DNA from: JAHFTY01 sp964584785
GTDB lineage: Bacteria > Acidobacteriota > Terriglobia > 20CM-2-55-15
Assembly: GCA_964584785.1 (NCBI GenBank)
Contig: CAZPBY010000002.1
Location: forward strand, 173,292 to 237,291
DNA: 64,000 nt
Reading direction: 5' to 3'
Shown here: piece after piece, positions 17,560 through 25,977 of the stretch
How the letters are laid out: each line of letters starts with the position of its first letter
Position numbering within the stretch: the first letter of the stretch is position 1
Position numbers and translations under genes: made by a program
Notes under the pieces: model-generated
Seen by the model: the letters and a program-made list of their open reading frames with translations, nothing else
Database searches by the model: none
What the model was told of the DNA's origin: nothing

Positions 17560-17583
17560 GCGCCGAATTGTAACTGAAGTTTG

Positions 17584-17646
17584 CTCTGCGCCTCTGCGGT
17601 GAATTTCTTCGCGGAGGCGGTGAATTCTTACCGCAGAGGCGCAGAG
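17584..17646. repeat. CACCGCAGAGGCGCAGAG-type palindromic repeat, copy 1
   Basis: An exact 17-bp inverted repeat (arms 17584-17600 and 17630-17646) lies between the starts and ends of two minus-strand genes and finishes just beyond the nrdJ stop. The arm sequence CTCTGCGCCTCTGCGGT is shared with the repeat at 28559-28632. Confidence 0.75.
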
Positions 17647-17651
17647 AACTT

Positions 17652-20402
17652 TTAACTACAACCCGACGTCGACCCGCAATTCAGGCATTTGTAACAGGCG
17701 CCATTGCGGACCATCAGCGAACCGCATTCGAAACACACCGGCGCGTCGCGATCCTCAATATCCACGAGAGCGCCGCGCCTTGATACGGCGGGCGGCCGCG
17801 AGGTGGAGTCCACCGGACCGGCAATGTCGGGAGGCGCGAGCACTTTCAGGTTGGTCAGCGGCGGTTCGTCGACCTGTACACCGAGCGTCTTGGCTTCGTC
17901 CGACGGTAAAAACTTCGAAGCGAGGTAGCGGAAGATGTAATCCATGATCGACTTCGCGTATGGAACCTGCGGATTCGACGTGTATCCGGAAGGCTCGAAC
18001 CGCGTGTGGCTGAATTTGTCGACAAGGACCTTCAACGGCACGCCGTACTGCAACGCCATCGAACACGTCGTCGCAAAACTGTCCATGACGCCGGACAACG
18101 TGGATCCTTCCTTCGCCATGACGATGAAGATTTCGCCCGGTGCGCCGTCCGCGTACATACCGATCGTCAGATAACCTTCATGGCCCGCGACGGCGAACTT
18201 GTGGGTGATCGAATGACGCTCGACCGGCAGGTGGCGGCGCACGGGCTTATTCTCGACGACAGCCGCTGCCTTCTTGTCGGAAGCGCTGGTGCTCAACGGT
18301 TGAATGCGCTTTGAACCGTCGCGATAGACGGCAACGGCCTTGAGACCGAGCCTCCATCCTTCGATGTAAGCCTGCTCGATCTCCTCAACCGTCACTTCGG
18401 ACGGCAGGTTCACGGTCTTCGAAATCGCGCCCGAAATGAAAGGCTGAACGGCTCCCATCATCTTCAGATGGCCCATGTAATGAATGGATCGGAAGCCGTT
18501 CATGGCTTTGAACGCGCAATCGAATACCGGAAGGTGCTCGGCGCGAAAGCCCGGCGCTCCTTCGATGGTTCCCTTTTCGTTCACGTGTTCAACGATCGCT
18601 TTCACCTGCGGATCGTCGTATCCGAGTTTCCGCAAGGCCGGTGGGACGGTGTTGTTCACGATCTTGATCGTTCCGCCGCCGACGAGTTTCTTGTATTTCA
18701 CCAGCGCGAGGTCGGGCTCGATTCCGGTGGTATCGCAATCCATCATGAAGCCGATCGTTCCGGTCGGCGCCAGCACGCTGGCTTGCGCGTTGCGATAGCC
18801 GTTCAGTTCGCCCATATCCACGGCATCCGACCAGATCTTCCACGCCGACTCGTACATCTCCGTCGGAATGTGAGTCCGGTTGATCATCTTTACCGAATCG
18901 CGATGCATCTTCATCACGTCGAGAAACGGTTTGCGGTTGATTTCGAAACCTTCACACGGCCCCATGGCGCCCGCGATTTTCGCGGACTGCAGGTAAGCCT
19001 CTCCGGTCATGATCGCCGTGATCGACGCGGCGTAGTCCCGGCCGTGATCGCTGTCATAAGGAACCGCCTGGGCCATCAGCAGGGCACCGAGGTTCGCATA
19101 CCCGAGGCCGAGCGGCCGGTAGGCGAATGAGTTGATTTCGATCTTCTTCGTCGGATAACTGGCGAAGCCGACGATGATTTCCTGCGCGGTGATCGTGATA
19201 TCCACCGCCTTCCGGAATCCTTCGACATCGAAGCGGCCCGCCGGATCCAGAAACTTCAGGAGATTGAGCGACGCCAGGTTGCATGCCGAATCGTCGAGGA
19301 ACATATATTCCGAGCACGGATTCGACGCGTTGATCGGCGCCGTGTTCCTCGAAGTGTGCCACCGATTGATCGTGGTGTCGTACTGCATGCCGGGATCGCC
19401 GCAGATGTAGGCGGAATCGGCGATCTGGCGCATCAGGTCCCGGGCTTTATAGTTGTCTACAACATCGCCCGAAACAATCGCACGCGTTTTCCACTCGCGA
19501 TCGTTGACGACCGCTTCCATGAAATCGTCCGTCACGCGCACGCTGTGATTGGCGTTCTGAAAGAAGATCGAGGAATAGGCTTCGCCGTCCACGCCGCCGG
19601 CGTAGCCGTTTTCGAGCAGAACCCATGCCTTCTTCTCTTCGTTGGATTTGCAGTTGATGAATTCCACGATATCGGGGTGGCCGGCGTTGAGGATCACCAT
19701 CTTCGCCGCTCGGCGTGTTTTGCCGCCGGATTTGATCACGCCGGCAAAGGCGTCGAAGCCTCGCATGAAGGAAACCGGTCCGGATGCGGTGCCGCCGCCG
19801 GAAAGTTTTTCCCTGGAAGAACGGATCGGCGACAGATTGCTGCCGGTACCCGATCCCCACTTGAAGAGCATTCCTTCGGTCTTCGCAAGCTCGAGGATGG
19901 AGGCCATCGTGTCGTCGACCGAATTGATGAAACAGGCGGAACATTGCGGCTTCGGCTCGCACCCGCAGTTGAACCAAACGGGTGAATTGAAGGCCATCAT
20001 CTGAGTCAGCAGAAGATGGCTTAACTCGTCGTGAAAGATCCGGGCGTCTTCCTCGTCGGCGAAATAGCCGCCCTCGCGGCCCCATCCGGTAATGGTTTGC
20101 GCGACACGACCAATGAGCTGCCGGACGCTCGACTCACGCTCGGGCGTCCCGATCTGACCGTGAAAGTATTTCGACGCGACGATATTCGTCGCCGTCATCG
20201 ACCAGCTTTTCGGAACTTCGACATTCTTCTGCTCGAAGATCACTTCGCCCGACTCGCTTGTAATCGCCGCCGTGCGATATTCCCATTCCACGCTGTCGTA
20301 AGGCGACACGCCGTCACGCGTGAAATAGCGTCGAAATTCGAGACCTCTCCCGGCCCCGCTCACCTTTCCGCCGACTGTTGTCTCCACGATTTCATCTTTC
20401 AA
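17652..20402 (-). CDS. nrdJ: Adenosylcobalamin-dependent (class II) ribonucleotide reductase
   Basis: Reduces ribonucleotides to deoxyribonucleotides using a B12-generated thiyl radical, independent of oxygen. The protein is 916 residues. The catalytic Asn-Cys-Glu set lies in NPCSEYMFLDDSACNL, an N-terminal cysteine cluster in FNCGCEPKPQCSACF, and a C-terminal zinc-ribbon/redox tail in CFECGSLMVRNGACYKCLNC. The start is a TTG at 20400-20402 behind GGGAGGG at about 5 bp spacing; no ATG of comparable quality exists near. Two NrdR-box-like palindromes lie upstream. No class I or III reductase is in the window. Confidence 0.93.
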   Translation of the reverse strand: MKDEIVETTVGGKVSGAGRGLEFRRYFTRDGVSPYDSVEWEYRTAAITSESGEVIFEQKNVEVPKSWSMTATNIVASKYFHGQIGTPERESSVRQLIGRVAQTITGWGREGGYFADEEDARIFHDELSHLLLTQMMAFNSPVWFNCGCEPKPQCSACFINSVDDTMASILELAKTEGMLFKWGSGTGSNLSPIRSSREKLSGGGTASGPVSFMRGFDAFAGVIKSGGKTRRAAKMVILNAGHPDIVEFINCKSNEEKKAWVLLENGYAGGVDGEAYSSIFFQNANHSVRVTDDFMEAVVNDREWKTRAIVSGDVVDNYKARDLMRQIADSAYICGDPGMQYDTTINRWHTSRNTAPINASNPCSEYMFLDDSACNLASLNLLKFLDPAGRFDVEGFRKAVDITITAQEIIVGFASYPTKKIEINSFAYRPLGLGYANLGALLMAQAVPYDSDHGRDYAASITAIMTGEAYLQSAKIAGAMGPCEGFEINRKPFLDVMKMHRDSVKMINRTHIPTEMYESAWKIWSDAVDMGELNGYRNAQASVLAPTGTIGFMMDCDTTGIEPDLALVKYKKLVGGGTIKIVNNTVPPALRKLGYDDPQVKAIVEHVNEKGTIEGAPGFRAEHLPVFDCAFKAMNGFRSIHYMGHLKMMGAVQPFISGAISKTVNLPSEVTVEEIEQAYIEGWRLGLKAVAVYRDGSKRIQPLSTSASDKKAAAVVENKPVRRHLPVERHSITHKFAVAGHEGYLTIGMYADGAPGEIFIVMAKEGSTLSGVMDSFATTCSMALQYGVPLKVLVDKFSHTRFEPSGYTSNPQVPYAKSIMDYIFRYLASKFLPSDEAKTLGVQVDEPPLTNLKVLAPPDIAGPVDSTSRPPAVSRRGALVDIEDRDAPVCFECGSLMVRNGACYKCLNCGSTSGCS

Positions 20403-20425
20403 TGGACCCTCCCGTTGGTGCTGTC

Positions 20426-20441
20426 AATCTATATCTAGGGC
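20426..20441 (-). promoter_or_regulatory. NrdR box, proximal
   Basis: On the minus strand this reads GCCCTAGATATAGATT. The core CTAGATATAG matches the NrdR consensus core CWATATATWG with one mismatch. It is 24 bp upstream of the nrdJ start. Confidence 0.6.
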
Positions 20442-20456
20442 CTCTTACCAAGTAAA

Positions 20457-20472
20457 CCACAATATATGCCTA
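20457..20472 (-). promoter_or_regulatory. NrdR box, distal
   Basis: On the minus strand this reads TAGGCATATATTGTGG. The right two-thirds match the NrdR consensus (ATATATWGTG), and the left end is weaker. Its start is exactly 31 bp from that of the proximal box, the three-helical-turn spacing expected for paired NrdR boxes. Confidence 0.55.
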
Positions 20473-20553
20473 ATTTGTTGGATATCTTTCAGAAGACGAA
20501 TGGGCCGGACTATATTTCGCGAAATAGACAGGTCAGGTCCATCGGCAATCGAG

Positions 20554-21039
20554 TTAGTTCAGGAATCCTCTAATCCGGGCGATTCCCTGCTTGGCCGGTA
20601 TGTAATCGGGGTTCTGTTCGACCGCCAGACGGTACTCCTGCCGCGCGCGCAGCCAGTCTCGTTTGGCCTCGTAAACCCTGCCGAGATTCATGTGGGGGTA
20701 GCAATAACTTTCGTAGCGCGGCGCTTTCAGGGCCTGTTCGAGCCAAGGGATGGCTTCGTCCAGCTGTCCTTTCTGGATCAGGTAAGCACCGATGTCGTTA
20801 TACGGATTGCCGAACTCCGGATCGACTTCAATGGCGCGGTGGCATTCGGCGATCGCGTCGTCGACGCGTCCCATCATGGAATAGGTCCAGCCGAGAAACG
20901 TGTGGGCTTCGGCGGTGGGAAAGCTTTCGATGGACTTCTTATAAAGGTCGGCCGCTTCTTCCAGTTCGCCTTTCATCTGCAGCCGCTGCGCCTCCTGAAA
21001 AAAGCGATCGGCGAGATGTCGGCGGGTTTCCTCATCCAT
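20554..21039 (-). CDS. Tetratricopeptide repeat protein
   Basis: A 161-residue cytoplasmic protein with no signal peptide, made of about four TPR motifs from residue 8 onward (for example AEAHTFLGWTYSMMGRVDDA, GNPYNDIGAYLIQKGQLDEA, and PHMNLGRVYEAKRDWLRARQ). Proteins like this act as docking scaffolds; no partner is evident. It starts 3 bp after the mqnD stop, so it is the last gene of the long minus-strand run that begins with the ketosynthase. That linkage is by spacing only and does not imply a role in menaquinone or pantothenate synthesis. Confidence 0.85.
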   Translation of the reverse strand: MDEETRRHLADRFFQEAQRLQMKGELEEAADLYKKSIESFPTAEAHTFLGWTYSMMGRVDDAIAECHRAIEVDPEFGNPYNDIGAYLIQKGQLDEAIPWLEQALKAPRYESYCYPHMNLGRVYEAKRDWLRARQEYRLAVEQNPDYIPAKQGIARIRGFLN

Positions 21040-21041
21040 AT

Positions 21042-21887
21042 TTAAACGAAATCTAAGGCCACCGCGTTCGGGATGATTCCTTTTTGGTGTGCTTCGTCGA
21101 GAAGACGTCGAACCGCTTCGCGGCCTTCGAGGCCGTAATCGAGGGTGAGTTCATTGACGTACATTCCGATGAACCGGTCGACCTTGTGCGTATCGAGGCC
21201 TCGCGAAAACTGCGCCGCATACGACATGGCTTCTTCGCGGTGGTCGAGCGCGTACTGGATACTTCGCCGGATATCGTCGGACACCTGGGCAATGGTTTCG
21301 CGTCCGAGATCGCGTTTAACGACATTGCCGCCAAGCGGAAGCGGCAATCCGGTTCGTTCGAGCCACCATTCGCCGAGGTCGAGGACCTTGTGCAATCCCA
21401 TTTCGCGATACGTCAGCTGACCTTCGTGGATCAGGAGTCCGGCTTCGTACTTCCCTCTGTGAATTTCACCGAGAATCTTGTCGAACGGCACCACTTCGTA
21501 TTTCACCGACGGCTCGAAAAGACGCAGAGCCAGGAATGCCGTGGTGAGGGTTCCGGGAATGGCGACGATCTCCTTTGCCAAAGACTGCGGCTTCATCGGC
21601 TTCGCAGCAACGACGATCGGACCATAGTTCCGTCCCATGCTCGCGCCGCAGGAAAGGAGCGCGTACTTATCGGCGAGGTAGGCGTATGCATGAAACGAAA
21701 CGGCCGACACTTCGAACACGCCTTTCATGGCCTCGCGATTCAGCGTCTCGATATCGTTCAGCTGATGGATATAGTTCAGTTCGCCCGTATCGAGTTTGTG
21801 CGTGGCCAGCGCGTAAAACATGAACGCATCATCGGAGTCGGGGCTGTGCGCAACGCGGATGTCTTTCGCATGGATGTCTTTCTTCAT
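21042..21887 (-). CDS. mqnD: 1,4-dihydroxy-6-naphthoate synthase (futalosine pathway)
   Basis: Converts cyclic dehypoxanthine futalosine to 1,4-dihydroxy-6-naphthoate in the alternative menaquinone route. The protein is 281 residues. The near-N-terminal signature HSPDSDDAFMFYAL and the segment SCGASMGRNYGPIVVA are typical of MqnD, and IPGTLTTAFLALRLF is the conserved loop of the MqnA/MqnD periplasmic-binding-like fold. MqnA is the related alternative, but HSPDSDDAFMF favours MqnD. The start overlaps the panC stop by 4 bp. It indicates that this organism makes menaquinone by the futalosine route. Confidence 0.9.
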   Translation of the reverse strand: MKKDIHAKDIRVAHSPDSDDAFMFYALATHKLDTGELNYIHQLNDIETLNREAMKGVFEVSAVSFHAYAYLADKYALLSCGASMGRNYGPIVVAAKPMKPQSLAKEIVAIPGTLTTAFLALRLFEPSVKYEVVPFDKILGEIHRGKYEAGLLIHEGQLTYREMGLHKVLDLGEWWLERTGLPLPLGGNVVKRDLGRETIAQVSDDIRRSIQYALDHREEAMSYAAQFSRGLDTHKVDRFIGMYVNELTLDYGLEGREAVRRLLDEAHQKGIIPNAVALDFV

Positions 21888-22747
21888 GTTTCGAAGCTTT
21901 CGGATTCCAACCTTATATTGTCGATCAATCGCGTATTTCCCAAAAACACTGCGCCAGCAGCATACGCGGTTTCCGTCATCTCGGCGATAGGCTGCAAGTC
22001 CTGATCGACAATCTCGAAGTACTGCAGCCTTGCCGGCGGCTCCTCTTCGAGAACGGCGAGCCCGGCTGCGCGAATCGCGCTCGCGTCGCGCGTTCCGTTC
22101 CGGACGGCAGCGCGTGACTGCACGAGCGCGCGGTACAGAACAGTCGATGCCCGCCGCTCCTCCGGAGTCAGGTATTGATTGCGCGAACTCATCGCGAGGC
22201 CGTCCGGCTCACGCATTGTGGGGACTCCGACGATCTCGACGGGCAACGCCAGATCCCGCGCCATCCGGCGAATGACCGCAAGTTGCTGAAGGTCCTTTTC
22301 ACCAAAGTAGGCGCGATCGGGCCGAATGATGTTAAACAACTTCAGGACTACCGTGGCAACACCACGAAAGTGACCCACCCGGAATCGGCCACACAAATGT
22401 TCGCTGATTTTTCCGACATCGACGACGGTCAACTGTTCCTGCGGATACATTTCCTCGACGGACGGCGCGAACACAACGTCCACATGGCTTTTGCCGCACA
22501 GTTCGTAATCCGAAGAAAACGCGCGCGGATACCGGCTGAAGTCTTCGCTGGGGCCGAATTGCAGCGGATTGACAAAGATGCTGACCACGACGAACTCGCA
22601 CTCCAATCGCGCGGTCTCGATGAGTTTTGCGTGTCCGGCATGGAGCGCGCCCATCGTAGGAACAAAACCGACAGACTTTCGCGCTTCAACCGCTGCGTCG
22701 ATGTGACTTCGTGTTTCGGCGATGGTTTTCGTCAACGCGGGATTCAA
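21884..22747 (-). CDS. panC: Pantothenate synthetase
   Basis: ATP-dependent ligase joining pantoate and beta-alanine to make pantothenate. The protein is 287 residues. The nucleotidyltransferase motif HxGH is in PTMGALHAGH (H36-H39), and the typical segments SIFVNPLQFGPSEDFSRYPR, YFGEKDLQQL and MSSRNQYL are all present. It overlaps panB (4 bp) and mqnD (4 bp), so the three are co-translated in the order panB-panC-mqnD. No aspartate decarboxylase gene is visible. Confidence 0.95.
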   Translation of the reverse strand: MNPALTKTIAETRSHIDAAVEARKSVGFVPTMGALHAGHAKLIETARLECEFVVVSIFVNPLQFGPSEDFSRYPRAFSSDYELCGKSHVDVVFAPSVEEMYPQEQLTVVDVGKISEHLCGRFRVGHFRGVATVVLKLFNIIRPDRAYFGEKDLQQLAVIRRMARDLALPVEIVGVPTMREPDGLAMSSRNQYLTPEERRASTVLYRALVQSRAAVRNGTRDASAIRAAGLAVLEEEPPARLQYFEIVDQDLQPIAEMTETAYAAGAVFLGNTRLIDNIRLESESFET

Positions 22748-23547
22748 CGGCCGTCCTCGCGTGCCGGCGGAAAGCGTCCGGCGCGAACATCCTCGATGTA
22801 TGACTTCGCGCCTTTCATCAACTCGTCGGCGGCGCGCGCGAACTGCTTCACGAAAGGCGGCATCGGACCGTCGTACAAACCCAACGCGTCATAGCTGACG
22901 AGGACCTGGCCGTCGCAGTGCGGGCCTGCGCCGATGCCGATGGTGGGAATACCGATGCTGGACGTGACCTGCTTCGCGACGTCATCCGGGATCGATTCCA
23001 ACACGATCGCAAACACTCCCGCCTTTTCCAATGCCGCCGCATCAAGGAGAAGCTGTGACGCCGATTGCGGATCGCGCGCCTGTGGACGGAAGCCGCCGAA
23101 TTTGTGCACCGACTGCGGCGTCAATCCAAGATGCCCCATCACCGGCACACCGACATCCGCCAGGCGGCGCGCGGTTTCAACCATGGGTTCGCCGCCTTCG
23201 ATCTTCACGGCCGCCGCGTTTCCCTCTTTGATCAGCCGGCCGGCGTTGCGCATCGCTTCTTCGGTGCTCAATTGATAAGTGAGAAACGGCATGTCGGCGA
23301 CCACCAGCGCCCGTTCGGTGCCGCGCGCGACAGCCGCGGTGTGGTGGATCATCATGTCGAGCGTCACGGGAAGCGTGGTCGGGTAGCCCAGCACCACCAT
23401 TCCCAACGAATCGCCCACAAGGATGATGTCGATGCCGGCGCGATCGAGAATGCGCGCCATTGTGGCGTCGTATGCGGTAAGGACCGTGATCCTCTCGTGG
23501 TGCTGCTTCATCAGCCGCAGGTCTGGAACTCGGACAGGTTTCACCAT
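22744..23547 (-). CDS. panB: 3-methyl-2-oxobutanoate hydroxymethyltransferase
   Basis: First committed step to pantothenate: adds a hydroxymethyl group from methylene-tetrahydrofolate to ketoisovalerate. From the ATG at 23547 the protein is 267 residues, the normal length. The frame is open 150 bp further upstream, but those residues lie inside the radical SAM gene and are not PanB-like. The Mg2+ ligands are D46 (VGDSLGMV), D85 (VADMPF) and E117 (KIEGG). The start overlaps the last 7 bp of the upstream gene, indicating coupling. Confidence 0.94.
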   Translation of the reverse strand: MVKPVRVPDLRLMKQHHERITVLTAYDATMARILDRAGIDIILVGDSLGMVVLGYPTTLPVTLDMMIHHTAAVARGTERALVVADMPFLTYQLSTEEAMRNAGRLIKEGNAAAVKIEGGEPMVETARRLADVGVPVMGHLGLTPQSVHKFGGFRPQARDPQSASQLLLDAAALEKAGVFAIVLESIPDDVAKQVTSSIGIPTIGIGAGPHCDGQVLVSYDALGLYDGPMPPFVKQFARAADELMKGAKSYIEDVRAGRFPPAREDGR

Positions 23548-24665
23548 GTACCTCGACGCAGATAGTTCTTCGGAACTTCCCACAGCATGGCTCGCGGCGA
23601 ATAACGCAGGCTGTCGTGAATGAAACAGACGTGGCTGCACCAGCACTGATCGCAGGTAATACGACCCGGCTCGCCGCGGCGGGCTTCCGATTCCCAAAAG
23701 ACTTTGAAGTCCATATTCAGATCCCGAAGGTTCCCGATGGGCTGTCGAAGCTCGCAGGCGCGGACGCGGCCATCGAAATCAATGACGACGGACGTTTCGC
23801 CGGCCGTGCACCTCATCGCCCATGGCGACGAGTGGTCGACGTTTTCGAACTGGGTGCGATGATGAAAAGCCAGCGTTCCGACGTATGCCGCTTTCTTCAT
23901 CCACTTCCAGAGCGGATTCCCATCGAACAGACGGTGCGCGTAACGCCACTGAATCTCCGCAACTCTGGGATAGATCCTTCGAAGCGCGTCGCGCTGAAGC
24001 CGCTTGAGACCCGGATCCTTGGCGTCACCGCGAATGAGATTGAAGTAATGCGCGTCCACCAGATCCTCGTTTTGAACCCATTCCGCGAGCGGCACAATCT
24101 CATCGAGGTTGTCGCGCGTGATCACCGTGTTGTAGTGCACTCGCAGCCGGTGTCCGTATTTCGGCTTCAGCGTTCTCAGACCCCGCGCGCTCTCGACGGC
24201 TTTATCGAAGTTTCCCGGAACGCCGCGCATGGCATCGTGCGAATCGCGAAGGCCGTCGAGCGCGATGTTCACGTGGAGGTCGAGATAGCGATTCGTTCCG
24301 AGGCAGTGATCCGCTACATCGTGAATCCGATCCGGCTTCAGGCCGTTGGTGGGAAGATTGATATGGCTGACACCGTTGTTTCCGACAAAGAGATCGATGA
24401 TATCGGCCAGCTCGCGCCGCAACGTCGGCTCGCCGCCGCTGAACCAGAGATCAGTAAACTCCGGCATGCTCCTGGACAGCCGTTCGATCTCCTCCCACGA
24501 AAGATCGCCTTTGCGATTCAGCTCGTCCCAGTAGAAACATGTGTCGCATGTCGCGTTGCAATGCGACGTCACAAAAAAGATCACCGTGTTCAGCTTGCGC
24601 CGGCGGATCAACGGCGGACGCGCGTCTCGTTTGGGGATATCAAGGTGTAGTGAATCTGGCGCCAT
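23541..24665 (-). CDS. Radical SAM protein with SPASM-like C-terminal cysteines
   Basis: A 374-residue radical SAM enzyme. The cluster motif CxxxCxxC is CNATCDTC (C36, C40, C43), followed by the SAM-binding FSGGEPTLR. The C-terminal part has further cysteines (RCTAGETSVVIDFDGRVRAC, then ITCDQCWCSHVC), the pattern of SPASM-type auxiliary cluster domains. Substrate is unknown. The first 58 bp overlap the upstream glycosyltransferase gene; an alternative TTG start near 24608 would overlap its stop as TTGA and still keep the cluster motif. Position after a glycosyltransferase and before panB suggests a shared transcript. A lipid- or peptide-modifying role is possible but unproven. Confidence 0.83.
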   Translation of the reverse strand: MAPDSLHLDIPKRDARPPLIRRRKLNTVIFFVTSHCNATCDTCFYWDELNRKGDLSWEEIERLSRSMPEFTDLWFSGGEPTLRRELADIIDLFVGNNGVSHINLPTNGLKPDRIHDVADHCLGTNRYLDLHVNIALDGLRDSHDAMRGVPGNFDKAVESARGLRTLKPKYGHRLRVHYNTVITRDNLDEIVPLAEWVQNEDLVDAHYFNLIRGDAKDPGLKRLQRDALRRIYPRVAEIQWRYAHRLFDGNPLWKWMKKAAYVGTLAFHHRTQFENVDHSSPWAMRCTAGETSVVIDFDGRVRACELRQPIGNLRDLNMDFKVFWESEARRGEPGRITCDQCWCSHVCFIHDSLRYSPRAMLWEVPKNYLRRGTW

Positions 24666-25813
24666 TCGATATGGGTCGTCACCGCCGACAGCACCATGTT
24701 GTATTGATACAGCAGCGAAACAACCGGAGAAGACAGAATATAGAACCAGGCGAACCGCGACAAGGCAGGATCGCTAAGGATGGCCCTCACGCCGGATAAA
24801 CGAACTGCGGCTCTGGCCGTCGAGAGGCCGTAGATGGCAACCCAGAACACCAGCAGCTCCGCATGACCCAGGACGATCGCGGCGATCAGCCAGATGAACG
24901 TGATGTTGTAAATGGTCTGCGCGAAAAAGCCGATTCGCCACAAACGGGGATGGTAAACGCGTGTGATGATGATTTGCCGCGTCGTAAACTCGCACAACTC
25001 CGAAAAGCTGCATTCTCCGTGCGAAGGAATCAGGCAGGCCGGAACGAAATGGATTCGCACGCCGGCCCGCCCGGCGGCGCGCGTGATGGCGTAATCGTCA
25101 CTGACGGCGCCCCGCCAGGATTCGAGAACGCCGATGCGTTCAAATGTTTCGCGGCGGATGGCAAGGGAGCCTCCCCACGCGAAGTTGCGGTTGTGATCGC
25201 CAAGCAGGCTCACGACCGTCGCATTCCAGGCCGATCGGAGCAGAGTCGGAAAGTGGAAGCGTGAAACCATGTACCACCGGTAACCGGTCGCGGCAGCGAT
25301 TTCCGCGTGTTCGAGTGGTGCGGTCAGCCGTGTCAGCCAATCCTGTGGATATCGGGCATCGGAGTCGCAGAAAACGTAGGTGCCGGCTGTCGCGCCGGCC
25401 TGCCGGATCGCGTAACCAAGGTTGTGCACCTTTTGGCCGCAGTCTTTGGCTTCGCCCGCGATAAGAATGTTCGACGCGCCGATTTGTTTCAGCGCCGGAT
25501 ACGCCGGGTCTGTTTCCGCTTCCACAATGAAGTAAACCGTGAAGTCCGCGTAACGCTGGTCGAGAATGGACCGCGCGTTCTTTTCGAACTCATGATCGAT
25601 CCCCTTGCATGGGCAAAAAACCGCCAGGTTGTCCACGGAGCCCGTCGCTGCGCTCCGGGTTCTGACAGTGTCACCAATCGAGCCGAAATGTTCAGAACCC
25701 GGAGCGCAGCGACGGGCTCCGTGACGCATGTACCCCGACGCGCGAATTCCCTCGATGAGTGTGTAAATTCCCTGAAGAATGGTCAGAACAGAAAGGGCGT
25801 AAAGAACAATCAC
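24608..25813 (-). CDS. Membrane-bound family 2/21-like glycosyltransferase with an in-frame palindromic insert
   Basis: A 401-residue enzyme resembling ceramide glucosyltransferase or HpnI. It has an N-terminal transmembrane anchor (residues 1-24), a GT-A domain (VFCPCKGIDHEFEKN onward) with D150-S-D152, the acidic pair D239-D240 and a late RQxxxTR motif (279-285), and two or three C-terminal membrane segments. Residues about 31-62 (RHGARRCAPGS to RTRSAATGSV) are encoded by palindromic repeat copy B and do not look like part of the family, yet the frame is maintained. The start is GTG at 25813, overlapping a stop (GTGA) of a short upstream frame. The sugar and acceptor are unknown; a membrane lipid acceptor is inferred. 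Confidence 0.82.
   Translation of the reverse strand: MIVLYALSVLTILQGIYTLIEGIRASGYMRHGARRCAPGSEHFGSIGDTVRTRSAATGSVDNLAVFCPCKGIDHEFEKNARSILDQRYADFTVYFIVEAETDPAYPALKQIGASNILIAGEAKDCGQKVHNLGYAIRQAGATAGTYVFCDSDARYPQDWLTRLTAPLEHAEIAAATGYRWYMVSRFHFPTLLRSAWNATVVSLLGDHNRNFAWGGSLAIRRETFERIGVLESWRGAVSDDYAITRAAGRAGVRIHFVPACLIPSHGECSFSELCEFTTRQIIITRVYHPRLWRIGFFAQTIYNITFIWLIAAIVLGHAELLVFWVAIYGLSTARAAVRLSGVRAILSDPALSRFAWFYILSSPVVSLLYQYNMVLSAVTTHIEWRQIHYTLISPNETRVRR
25634..25723. repeat. Dispersed palindromic repeat, copy B (inside the glycosyltransferase gene)
   Basis: Arms 25634-25665 and 25692-25723 are exact 32-nt reverse complements around a 26-nt loop. It lies wholly inside the coding frame of the glycosyltransferase, between its membrane anchor and its catalytic domain, and introduces no stop. 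It is the best preserved copy of the family. Confidence 0.9.
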
Positions 25814-25977
25814 CGCGACGGTACGTGATCGGAGCGCCGCTCCGACTGCACCACCGGTTTGCCGTCAAGGCCGATCAACGGTGGCGCCTGGTACGCTCAA
25901 CAGCCGGGAGGAACTCTCGAGAAAAACGTGAAAACGTCGCCGATCTTGCCAACGATCCGCTTCAGCCACGACATCAT
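25810..25977 (-). pseudogene. Short coupled reading frame with an internal TGA
   Basis: An ATG at 25977 overlaps the stop of the FAD oxidoreductase (ATGA). The frame reads MMSWLKRIVGKIGDVFTFFS and meets TGA at 25897-25899 after 26 codons. If that TGA is passed, the same frame continues 28 codons (for example PPLIGLDGKPVVQSERR) and stops at 25810-25812, overlapping the GTG start of the glycosyltransferase (GTGA). The double overlap suggests a small cistron of about 55 codons that acquired a nonsense mutation. A 26-residue peptide, or no gene at all, are the alternatives. I recognise no family. Confidence 0.35.

Noticed and set aside
25897..25899. Selenocysteine codon at the internal TGA of the small cistron
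   Set aside because: No SECIS-like stem-loop was seen immediately after the TGA, and a simple nonsense mutation explains it.
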